Shown here: piece by piece, positions 20,871 to 32,500 of the stretch
Numbering within the stretch: the stretch's first letter is position 1
How the letters are laid out: every line of letters begins with the position of its first letter
NCBI GenBank assembly: GCA_028095005.1
Contig: CM051460.1
Location: forward strand, 73,921,676 to 73,985,675
Length of the DNA: 64,000 nucleotides
Direction of reading: 5' to 3'
From: Rhynchospora pubera
Lineage: Eukaryota; Streptophyta; Magnoliopsida; Poales; Cyperaceae
Position numbers and translations under genes: made by a program
Notes under the pieces: model-generated
The model's database searches: none
What the model was told of the DNA's origin: nothing
The model's input: only the letters and a program-made list of their open reading frames with translations

Positions 20871-23800
20871 CATTTTTGGCTTTAGGATGAATTGTTCTGT
20901 TTCTGGAGGTTCCCCTTTGTCTGCAGTTGTTTCGCCCTCCTTGATTTCAGTGATTGTTATGCGGTGGCAAGAGTGATGTCGTGGTCTTTGAGGAGTATTT
21001 GACCCTGAGCCCTTGGCTTGAGTTTTGAATCCTAGGCCCCTTGTGTTAGCAACCTTTCCATTAAGTTTTGTGACTTCATTAGAGTAGCCATTCCACATGC
21101 CTCGGAACATTCTTGCTCGCTTTTCGGGAATGGGCTCTAGGCATTGTGCTTTACGGAACAGTTCAATCAACCGTATGTTGGTGGTGTCTTGAAGCTGAGG
21201 AGGAATCCTCGTCTTCCTGGTTTCCTCTACAAGCCATTGTTCCCAGTTTTCGGAGTTTGACTCTTCGTTTTGATGTTCGATTTCTCCCACCTTGACAAAT
21301 TGTATACTGGGATGAACAACGTGCCCTATTTCAAGCTCTTCTATTTTGGGTGGGACAGTGAAGGTTTTGAACGGGATGACTTCTTCACTTTCCCGAGGTG
21401 TTAGATCTTTACAGTGTTCTAGGGGTAGGATTTCTATGGATAAAGTATTGTGCTCCTCGCCCTCACTGGAATAATTTGGCTGCATTCGAGTGGGTAAGTT
21501 AATGTCCTCGACCGTGCCTTCCGACGATCCCGTCTCACTATCACTACCCAAGAGCATTTGTGATCTTATGGCTGCTTTGAGCACAGCATTTTTTACTGCT
21601 TCCTTCACGATTTCAGGAGAGGGCTTTCCTTGCTTAGCGGCTGCCCCCTTTCCAGACTTGGGTCTGTAATATTTAGCATCATCCAGTTCGGCTTCATGTG
21701 CCTCAAATGGCTGATCATCTCCTTTAATCACATATTGTTTTCCGTCTTTGACATATTTAATGCACTGGTGCAGGGTGGAGGGAACCAATCCGTTGGCGTG
21801 GAGCCATGGTCTCCCCAATAGTGCCTTGTATGTTGTATCAGCCTCGATAATGAAGAATTTGACTGGAGTGACCAGGTTCCCAAAGGTAATATCGATCACT
21901 GTGGAACCAAGAGCCTTTTGGTATTGGTGGTTAAACCCGTGGATCCAGATTTTATCTTTCTTTGTTTCTTTAATGCTGAGCGACAGCTGTACCAGCGTTT
22001 TTAATGGCATGATGCTGATTGAGGATCCAGGATCGATGAGGACTTTGTTAATTTTCCTGCCATAGATGGTGCCTGTGGTGTACAGGGGTCGATTGTGATC
22101 GGCTGTGCCCGCTATCAGGTCCTCATCTGTGAAGGTAATGTACGGTTCCTGGTCGATCTGTGCCACCTCCTCGCGGGTTTCTTGGGCAAAATAGGCCTGG
22201 AAGCTGGCAGGGTTCTGCAGTGCATAGATCAGGGCATCACGCAGCTCCTGAGATACCATTAAGGCATCGAAGATGCTGAGCAGCGAGGGAATTTTTCGCA
22301 AGTGAGCGACCACATTGTAATCTCCCACGGACATTTTAGGCCTGCCATCGAACCTTGTTTCACTTTCTATTGTGGTTTCACTTCTGTTCCTTGTTCCATT
22401 GTTGGTTACCTCTCTGGGAGGTTGTCTTTCAGGTATCCTAGTGCCCGATCTCAAACTGACATTGCAGTGGTTTTTCATGTTTGGTCGGATTCTAGTAGAG
22501 ACCTGTCGGATTAGGTTGGACACCTTGTTTGGTCTTGGTGGTGGTTTGATTTCTTTTTCCTCCGTCTCGCTTTGGTCAGTATCACTTCCGAGTGGTCTGA
22601 CTGCGGCGGAGTTGATTGCCAGCACAACAGGCTCCTCTTCTGAGCTACCGTACTGTAGTTCCCCTTCAGTATCGTGCTCATATTCAGAGGTAGTTTCTTC
22701 GTCAGAGGTTTGAGAGCTTGCACCCCGGGTTATGGCGCGGCACACTTCGTCTTCTGTTTCTTCATCTGACGGGTCATTGTCATTCCAAGACCACGTCAGG
22801 CATTCCTCCCTGGAGTGCCCCCAGACTTGGTGGTATCGGCAGTACTCCTTTCTTTTGGCATCATTTTCTTTCTTTGCTTTATGTGTTTGTGCCCGAAGTG
22901 CCCCATTTTCGGCTTCTGGCATTTCCCAAGGGTTTACACGGTTCCTGTGTCTGAAGTGCCCATCAGAACCTCCATGTTTTGGTTTCAGTTTCCCTGTTAT
23001 TTTGATTTTGTGTGGCAATTTGTTGCAAGGGGAAGCGTTGTCGAGCTTAACCAATTTCATTTTCATATGGTATTGCCCTGCGTGGTTTTGTTTGTCCCTC
23101 ACTTGTCAGGTCGAGTTAGTTTCGGCATTGCGTCTCAATTGGCCAGACTCATACCTTATGGGAGGGCATACTCGCGTGCGCGAGCTCTCACCTCTTTCTT
23201 GCCGGCCTGTTTCAGGCCCCCCGAATGAGTTGTCATGGGACCAGAGGTGTTTTGGTTTGTGATGATGGTTTTCTGCATTGGCTTTCCCTTTTCCTTTTCC
23301 TGGGGGATGATTAGTTTTGGGTTTTGGTCTTTGTCCCTCTTGGATGACAATGCCGGCCTCTCTCCTTCTTTGTGGGAGGTTCCCTGAGTTGCCTGAGGAA
23401 GCATGGCCAGACTTTATGGCCTTCTTCTGCCCTGCCCCCTGTTTCTGGGTGCGGTCTTTCAATGCTCTGAGTTCCGCCTCTATCGAGATTCTTTCCTTTC
23501 GCTCAGTCTTTAGCCTAGCTATCAGGGTTTCGACTAAGGTTTGTATCTCGATGTTTTGTCTAGTCATCCTTCTCAGAGCATTTGTGCAGAAATCCAGATC
23601 TATCAGAAGTTGACGCTTTTCCCTCAAAGTGATGGCAGCGCTATCTTCTTTTGACGGTTGTTGGGCTTGCCCCCTGTCTAAAGCGGTACTTGGCTGTGCT
23701 TGCTTTGACCTTGTGCGGTGGGCGGGACCATCCGTTGTGACTTCTTGAGCCGTTTCCCTTGAGTTGTCCGCCGCGCGTGATTTAAGCGAGCTTTCTTTTA

Positions 23801-26800
23801 GCTTGGCTATTTTCTTTTGAGTGAGTTTTGGTTCACTTTGTGAGCTGTCACCTTGGGTTGTTGGAGATTCCTCCTCTTCGCCATCTGTGTCAGACTCGCT
23901 CACAGTGATTGCCCGACAATTTTCAGAAGTACCTTGCCCCTTGGCGGCATTCTTTAATTTTCGCGCATCGGCGATGGTTTCCTTTTGGATGTTGATGAAC
24001 ACCTCAGGATCATAATACCCTTTTATTGTGTCATCTGCATAATGTCTGGGCCATGTACTGGGGATGGGATAGTGAGGAGATGGCTCATAACCTTCTATAC
24101 CTTCCACGATTGACGCTTGCCTGAACTGTTGGGTAATTTCTGCTTTTGTTTCTAGATTTTGATTGGTGAGAGGGGACACCAGGTTTCTGACTCGGCCATA
24201 TTCCAGCGAGCACACCTCCCTTCGTGACCTGTTATGCCTTATCTTTTCTACCCATGGTAAGGGAGAGGCTTGTATTTCGCTAGTTTGCTTAGAGCTTGTG
24301 GGCAGTCGCCTTTTTGGCCAAGGATCTAGGACAAAGGGTTGCAAGTCGACCAGGTAAGGGTGTTCTAGTTTCAGCTCGTCATCACTCCCTTGCCATCCGA
24401 CCCTTTTGCTGGGTTCTTCCACTCGGTTGACCAGGTGATTCATCCATCCAACAGGATCAGCGAGGGATTGATATTCTTCTTCAGAAAACTCTTCTTGTTC
24501 AGGCTCTTCCGAGCTCGAGTTATCATCAATGGTTATCATTTGGCATGCTTCAGAGCTTTGGTTTTGGCTTTCTCCCTGGCTTTGGTTTGAAGAGGCGGTA
24601 TTTTTAGCCTGATCATCAGTAGAGGTAGCGGCTGCCCCCTGTTCAGTGCCGGTATTTTCCTCTGTCTCTGGTTCAGCGGATTCATTTTCTTCACATCCCT
24701 GCTCAGTAGACGTGGCCTCCCAGATCTGGTTGACCATTTGCCGCACTATTTCCCCCAACTCCTCAAGAGTAAGGTTAGGTTGTCCCGGGATGTCAGGAAT
24801 ATGGATATCCAGGTTTACCATTCTTGGTTGCCGTCCTTGTAGATCGGCAGGGTTCATTTGTTCAGCAGGATCTAGCACGATCTCATAATCATAGGTCATC
24901 TCCTCTGGGTTAGTTTGATGTTCTTCTGGGGTTTCGGTCTGTGGCTGTGGCACCTCAGAGGGCTCGCCTTTGTCAGAGTCATGATGGCCAACTCGGTGAC
25001 AGGTGGCGTCATCATGAGAGGATTCGCCTTTGAGCAACTTGTTCTTTCCTTTCTTGGTTCCTTTATTCCTCCTTTGATAGGTTATTATTTCCTTCTCATT
25101 TGCTGGCTTCTTTCTTCTTTGGTATACTCTAAGGGCTTTAGGGCTCTTGACCTCTTCTTCATCATCCTCGGTGGGACAACAAGTATCATCATCGCTATTT
25201 ACCCTTAGGTTTCTCATGAGTTCGCTGGTCGTCATGGCCTCAGTTTCAGCGATGGCTTGCTCCAGCTCATGCCGCGCATTTTCATTCCATTCGGGTTGAG
25301 GCCGGACAGTCATGCGAGCGTTCCTCTTTTGTTGTCTTCCTTTGTTAGATGGTTTCAAGGAAGGTTCATCATCATCCGTCCAAGCTGCAATTCGGGCGGA
25401 CCGGTGATCATAATTTTCAGAATCAGAATCATCAGACCCTGAACCGCTGATGTAACGACAGTTTCCAGCTTCAGAGCCGTCATCATCGCCACTATCATTT
25501 GAGATTTTGTACAACCTTTCTATTTGTGCCCGGAAACGGGCGGTTTCCCGTGGATGGGTTCTCCTGAGCCTTTCATAACTCGCTCCTGATTGTTGTAATA
25601 TCTCAGCGTGCTGAGCTATGAAGTTTAGGAATGCAGGGTCTTCCCGTCTCAGATGTTCCATGTATGAGAGGATCCTGGTTGCTTGTGAGATATTCAACCC
25701 TTCAAATGCTGAGGTTATATCGGCTGGCGGACCAGACCCAGATGCCATCAGGATTGAACTTCCTTGGAGGGTGCTTGGTTGAGGTTCTTCATGGTCAGAT
25801 TCCACCTCAGGCTCCCTTTCTGTCTCTTCTTCATCGCTATCGGATTCGCTATTTTGTGCGTTCCCATCAGATGTTTTTCCGCAGAAGAAGAATCGCGGAG
25901 AACCTCCGCTATCCTCAGAGTCAGAGCACTGGGGAGTTTTGCCTTTGTTAACCTCTTTTAGGATGGTTGCTATGGCTTCTCTTTCAAATTCCTCCGTAAA
26001 GTCTGGATCTTTGGGGTGGGTAGCTCGGCGGAAGGCTCTTGGGTCTGTGATTCTCAGTTCCCTGAGTTCAGACACATACCATTCTATCAGGCTATCATGT
26101 TCATTGTATTCTTGCTCTTCGGGGGCTTGCTGGGATGACTCGCCCCGAGCAGTATCGACTTGGTTGGAAGTTTCAATTGCTTGGGTGGGGAATGTCACCT
26201 CGGCCCTGGGACCTGATGTATGCCTGGAGCGCCGAATCCTCCTAGATCTACGGCGTCGAATGGTTCTTGGTGGGGTTGCTTCTGGACTTATTTCTCCTTC
26301 CTCGCGCCCCGTTTCATCAGCTACTTCTCTTACAGTCCTGGTTATGGCTTGCCTTTCATATCCATGGTATTGTTGGGGGTCTTCAGGGTTCAGCACACCA
26401 TGGTAGCCGACCGGGTCTGAGATTCTCAGGTTCCTGAGGTACTGGGAGAATTCATTAGCCTGGTCCTCCTCAGCCAGGAAAGTTTGACTATTCTGGTTGA
26501 GGTGGGCTTGATTACCCATGCTGCTTTCATATTCCGCGAGGTCAGTTTCAGTAACCTCGATATTCTCCCAGAGGTGGGAGTCCCCCGTGCTTTCCAACTG
26601 CGCACGCATGATTTCAAAATCTGTGGGGTGGTTCGGGTCTGGGTCTTTCTTGTCCCATCCATTTTGCACCACAATATCCATCGCGGCTTTCTTTATGGCC
26701 ATATTTTCAATTTGTCGCTCATAGGTATCCGAGTCTGACATGTTTTCTATCTCCTCATCAACCCTTAATTCCTGTTGGAACAAGTCAGGCTCTTGAAATT

Positions 26801-29800
26801 TTAGTTGCATCAAGAAGTCCACATACTCTGCCACAGCATTGAAAGAGATATGTGGTAGCGAATCGTCGCCTTCTTCTTCGGCTTCTTCTTCTTATTCCCC
26901 AGCATCGCTCAGGTATCTGCAGTGCTCTGCGGGTTCATGGGTTTTTTGTTTAGAGATGTTGAGAGGCATTTCTTTGGTCCAGAACCTGTTTGCCAGCCAT
27001 GGTGCTAGCAATTGGTCCACATCATCGCCGTGCATAAGCTCTTGGATCCACCAAGCTGGGTTTAAGGCGATTTCTGCCTCCAGGATGGGATGAAGGCTGG
27101 TTTGACCGCACCAGTAAGAGAGGTCTCTCCATTGTTCCCTTGCTTTCATGTATATTTTTATCCTCTTGTAACTGGCCGGTTGGCATCCCTCCAGCTTCTC
27201 ATAGAAGGCATCATCATCTTCTTGTGGGTTTTGGTTTGTGACTGCGGAAAAGAGAATGGCCTGTGTAGCCTCCTCTATTTGCGCAATCATTTCTGTTTCC
27301 TCTTCTTTAGTGAGTTTTTCCTCTTTTTCACCCGAGTTATCCTCCGGGTCTGCATTTGTTGCCGATGTTGAGATGGCGTTGCAGGAGATTCCACCAGAGT
27401 CACCACCTCCTCTTTCCTCATCACTGTCAAAGTTGCTACCAAAATCGTAGCTTTCATCTTGGCTGGGAGGGTCCGGATCAGACCATTCATATTCCTCATC
27501 AGTGAAACCGGGAACATCTTGGGCATTTTGGGTATCGGTTGAGGTGGAAGCCTCTTTGTTTACTTGGTTTCTTACAAAGCTAGTCACAGCAATGGTTTGT
27601 TTCATCAATTCAGACACATGCTCTGCTAGTATTGCAATGGTTTCTGGTGGAATTCTGGATTCCCCCTTTTCCTTTGGTATGACAAGGTTAAACCCTAGGT
27701 TCTTTATGCTTGGGATGCCTTCTGAATCTAGACATTCCTCATGAATGCCTACAAACACCCTGCGATCTTGGCCATTGATCTTAAAAGGTAGGGTCATTCG
27801 GTCCGGCTTCTTTCCTTTGCGGATAAGGGCCTTATCCAATTTCTTTATTTCGAAGATCTCTTTCTTTTTCTTTCCTGATTGGGTCATAGGTTGAACAGTG
27901 ACCGTCGACCAGGTATGTTGGGTTGGGACTGAGCTGGATGACGACTCAGTAGGGTTTTGTTCATTTGTTGTTGAGGTTTCGGGAGGTCTGGCGTCTGCCT
28001 GTGCCGGCTCCTGTTGGTTAGAGGGTTCTTCATGTTCTCCCTCATGACCTGAGACATGATGGCATGCGGCCGTCCAGAACTCCTCTTCTTTCTTTTCTTT
28101 TCCTTCACCTTTCAACTCCTGCCACACTTGTCCGCTAATTTGAGCAGCGACCTTGGGGGAGATGAAATCAGCGAGGGTTGCTTGTGTTGGTTTTTCTTGG
28201 ACATAGGGATCTTTGACGGTTTCGGGAGAGGTTTTCCTCCAGAACGCCTGTCTAGATCTCACATTACCCGTTGTTGCGTTATAGGTCATCGGTTTCGGTT
28301 GTATTTTTGTTGATTTGAGTCTTTTTGGGACCACTGGTATGATAGGGGTTTTCCATCTGAGTTGAGGTTCGGCCTGTAAGGCTCTCAACTTCTTTCTGGT
28401 GTTTTTGTTCAAATATACGCTCCATGTCGTGGGTGGTCTTCCGTCAGTAGTGACCGAGACGCGACGAGAGCTGGCACTTGGGGTTCCATTTGAGACGGCA
28501 TGAGGAGCTGGCTCTTGTCTGGCGTCATCATGGAGAGAGATTGCTCCTTCTTGGATTTTCTGTTCGAGCCAATCCTTGAAGACATAACAATCCTCTATGT
28601 TGTGACCCAAAACTCTGTGATACACGCAGTAGTTAGGGTGATTCACTTTGTCTTCTTCCTCGGACCTCTTGCATTGGGGCAGCCGAACCTCGAGAACTTC
28701 CATAGCTTGCCTAAACAGCTTCAGAGTTTTCTCTTTTTTGAATGAGTAGGGCTTGCTTTTCAGCTCCCTGAGTGTTGGCCTGTGAGCCCTGGACTGTGGA
28801 TTTCCGTCCTTCGTCTCGCCATTCTTTCCCCATTGGGCACTACTAGTGCCTTCAGCCTGGTTAGTGACGGCTTTGACTGCCTTTGTTGTTTTGATTTCCA
28901 GCTTCTTTCCCTTTTCTTTGTCTTTTTCCTTAGTGGAATAGTATAGCTGGTTCATTTCAGGCTCCACTTCCTCATATCGGGCAACCATGGCCACTAAGTG
29001 TTCAAAGGTGGTTACATTGTGACCCACCATCCATACTTTCATGGGCGCATGGATGTTATTCAAAAGCATACGCACCGCCTCAGATTCACTTATGTTAGAC
29101 TGACATCCTGTGTACATGGTTTCCCACCTTGACACATAGTCGGAGACAGACTCGCTTTGTTTTTGTCTGGCATTGACTAGATTGGTAACAGAGACCCGAT
29201 GCGGGGTCGTCCTGAACCTTGCGCAAAAGGCATTTGCCATTTCCTTCCAGCTTTTGATACTGTCTACCTCGAGAGAGGCATACCAGTCGAATGCTACTCC
29301 AGACTGACTCTGTGAAAATTATCTTAGTAGCCATTCCTCCCTCCGAGCGGTGTTTCCACAGGAGGTTATAAAGTGTGACAGATGTTGACTTGGGGTGATT
29401 TTGTTTCCAACCCCATCAAACACCTTAAATTTTGGTACTATATGTCCCTTCGGGTAATCCAGTTGGTCAAACCTTGCAGGGTAAGGTCGGCCTGTGAAAT
29501 TGACGGGCAGTTGAGTGCCCCTAATCCCTAGAGATTGCAGTTTCTGATCCATGGCCCTTTGCATCCTTTCCATCATATCCTCAGGGTCAATGACATTAGT
29601 TTCCTTTCTTTCAAGCAACTCCTCTTCAGAGATTTCACTGGAGCTGCTATCCTTTTCCCACACTATTTTGGAGTGGGATTTCTTGGTTTTCTTTTTGTTT
29701 TTGGATTTTGGTTTAGAAGCCATTCCTTGGGTTTCGGTTGACTTTAGTGCATCGTTGTTTGAAACGGCATAGCTTGGGCGTGCCCCCTTTTTGGCTATGT

Positions 29801-31136
29801 GTTTCTGGATTTCCGCGCATGCCGCGGTTACCCGAGCATTTTCCGCTTGGAGTTGCTCAAGTTGCTTGGTTTTCTCTTCCAGCTCCTTGCGAAGCTAGGC
29901 CATCTCGTCAGATATTTCCTCGAGGATTTCAATTTCCTCGTCAACATCTTCAGACGAACTTCCATGATCCGGATTTGGATCCTCTTCCTCACTTGCAATG
30001 TTATCAGTGGTCTGTTGGACAATTTCCTCTATTACCGGGCTGCGGTTCCTGGGCCGCCCTACCCGTTTGGGAGGTTTAGATGCTGAAGCTTTTCCTTTCT
30101 GCCCTCGTGTTTCCACGGGGACACTTTCGGAGTGAGGCGGTTCCTGGGAACCCGTCCCGACCATACGGACTTCCGCCGTTTCCTCGTCATCATCGTCATT
30201 ACTATCCATTGACACATGATATACTGAGGCAGAATCAGCATTCCGCCTCTTCCTCATCACATATTTCTTTTTGGTTTTATTTTTCATCATCTGACTCGCC
30301 ACCTGGCTAGCCAGAGAGGTATCTTTTTCTTTTGGCACCCATCGCTTGGTGCCCCCTGTATTTTGCTTGGGAGCGGGGATGGGTTCCAGTTGTTTGGGCT
30401 TCCAAACCTGCTTCACTTTTCCTTTGGCCTTCATTGAGCGGGCGTTGGGCTGGAGCGATGGAAAGGTAAGCCGGTCAAAGACTGAAGGCGGGTGGGCCAC
30501 AGTCCTTTTTTCTGACGCACTATAGTCCGCGTCTCCCTCTCGGTGGTCCTCGCGATAGGGAAAGCGGAGCCTTTGATGCGCCGGGAACTTGAGCCTGTCC
30601 TTGATGGACGGCTTGTTGGGGTTGGCAGGGATCGCAGTGACAATCCTGCGGGACTTGCGGGACCTCTTGACAATCTTGAAGGCCGCATGAATGGCCTCCA
30701 CTGCCTTGTGTTTTGGGTGGGTCACTTTCTCTGTCTCAGAGACTGGGGCGTACATGGGGAGCTCCCAATCCTCTCTGAGGCGCATTACTTCACCTCCCTT
30801 TTTGAGTACATGCAGAGGGGCGAAGGTATTGCTGAGCGACAGGTCAGTGATGGTATCAGGTTGCTGGACCAGGTGGAGGGCTCGGGCCCTCGAGATCCTA
30901 GTCCTTTTCTCCTTTTTGAGTTTCGGGGTTGTTGCCCCCTTGACATGGGTGGTTGCTGCCTGACCCTTCTTGGTGCTAGGGGCAGACCTTTCAGAGACTT
31001 TCACTGATGCTTCACCAGCAAGCATCATAGGGGAGATTTGCACGACAGCTTGGACGGGCACATGGAGGGTCCCGGTTACTGCTGCCTTCCTGTGGCGAAG
31101 ACGCTCGCCTTTCACGATTTGACTCCAGGTAAACAT
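20856..31136 (-). pseudogene. gag-pro: gag-protease polyprotein of the Tat element, with stops
   Basis: One reading frame runs about 3,420 codons from MFTWSQ at 31136 to 20856, broken by stops at 29895, 29319, 26892 and 23106. Order of parts: a long N-terminal extension with a GRPRNR AT-hook-like motif near 30055 and a coiled coil near 29800-29945; the retrotransposon gag core at about 28950-29440 (WYASLE, SVSDYVSRWE); a CHHC knuckle at about 28588-28630 (CVYHRVLGHNIEDC); a very long acidic, Ser/Glu-rich stretch with repeated motifs; a second CHHC knuckle at about 22801-22842 (CRYHQVWGHSREEC); and an aspartic protease near 22020-22045 (VLIDPGSS, later LLGRPWLH). The protein would form the particle and cleave the polyprotein. 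The stops at 29319 and 23106 fit single C-to-T changes, so the copy is dead. The stop at 26892 could be original. Confidence 0.88.
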
Positions 31137-31252
31137 GATTCCTGCAATGGAGAAAACTTAGAGTCAACCATTAGTATTTTCTTTGAATATTATAGACTTA
31201 ATTCCACTTTTGCATTTAAACTTTGATTATGCCCTGATGAGAGGAGAAAAAT

Positions 31253-31270
31253 GTCCCACCGGGCGTGCCA
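31253..31270 (-). promoter_or_regulatory. primer-binding-site-like motif, right copy
   Basis: This carries the same 18 bases as 3374-3391, located between the 5' LTR and the gag start. It would prime minus-strand DNA synthesis of the full element. The tRNA identity is not assigned. Confidence 0.65.
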
Positions 31271-32214
31271 GAATCTGTCTCGCACTTTTTCAGTCCGACC
31301 ACGGAAGATCAGATAGTCCTCTATGGGGCGAAGAAAATGCGGATCAGATACCCCTCGAGCATCTTGAGACCCGTCGTTATTACCCATTCCAAACGAGCGA
31401 AGGGCACTAATGCGGTTCTAAGTACCTCGAGAGTTGATTGTTTGTCGTAGGTCTTTTTTTTCCAGTAAGCGCAAGCCCCTACTGTTAATTACCTCCGAAC
31501 TCAGTTACGGACTGAGCCAAGAGCACCTCTAGATCGGGATAATCAAAGTTTAAATGTCGCAAGTGGATGAAGTCCATTTTAATAAAAGGATTGTGTCTTG
31601 ATAGGGAGTTTCAGGGTGAAAAGCAATGCAGAAGGGCAGTTATCTTAACAGAGCCATGCAAACATGAATGATGTGGTTTAATTCTTTAGTTTCACATTTT
31701 AAGACATTTAGGTTGTTTTTTACTTTGCTGTGTCAGGCTTAGTGCCGTTACAGAGATTTTTGAGTTCGATACTAGGAAATTTAGTATCCTAGATCAATCC
31801 TCAATCGTTTGGGGATTTAGAGATTTTGGGATTTCGCTCAAGTCTTGAGTACAGATGCGCTATGCCTTCTCTTGACATGAACTTAGGTGATGGTCGTTGG
31901 TTGACTTTTCTTCTGGTCACCTGGGCATCAGATTTCAGTCTGCTTCTGGTCAAACATGCTGTGAACTTGTAGAAACAGGCTGTTAGATTTGAGTCCAACG
32001 CTAGAAAATAGGGTATTCTAGGTCAGCTCTCAATCGTTTTGAGGAACTTAGGGATTTTTGGGATTTTCGTTCAAGTCGCGAGTACAGATGCGCTATGCCT
32101 TCTCTTGACAGGAACTTCAGTGATAATTCAGAATTGACTTTTCCTTTATCTCAATCTGAATATCAGGAGGGTGTCTCCTTCAAGGCGAAACGCGATGCAG
32201 TCTTGAAGGGACGA

Positions 32215-32500
32215 ACTTTTGACTTTTAAGACTTTATGTCACTTTTGACTTTGTGTCTCTTGAGTCACTTTTAGGCTTTGTGCCATTTTGACTTTGGGTC
32301 ACTTTTAGATTTTGTGTCATTTAGACTTCGTGTCATTTAGACTTTGTGTCATTTAGACTTTGTGCCACTTTTGGACTTTGTGTCACTTTTGGACTTTGTG
32401 TCATTTTTAGACTTTGTGTCATTTTGACTTTGTGTCATTTTGACTTTATGTCATTTTGAAGTTTTGACTTTTGATTTTGCATTAGAAGTTTGGACTTTTG
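32215..32500. repeat. minisatellite in the 5' LTR
   Basis: This is the counterpart of the 4335-4620 array, with the same unit order and only scattered substitutions (for example CTTCGTGTC versus CTTCATGTC). Confidence 0.8.
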
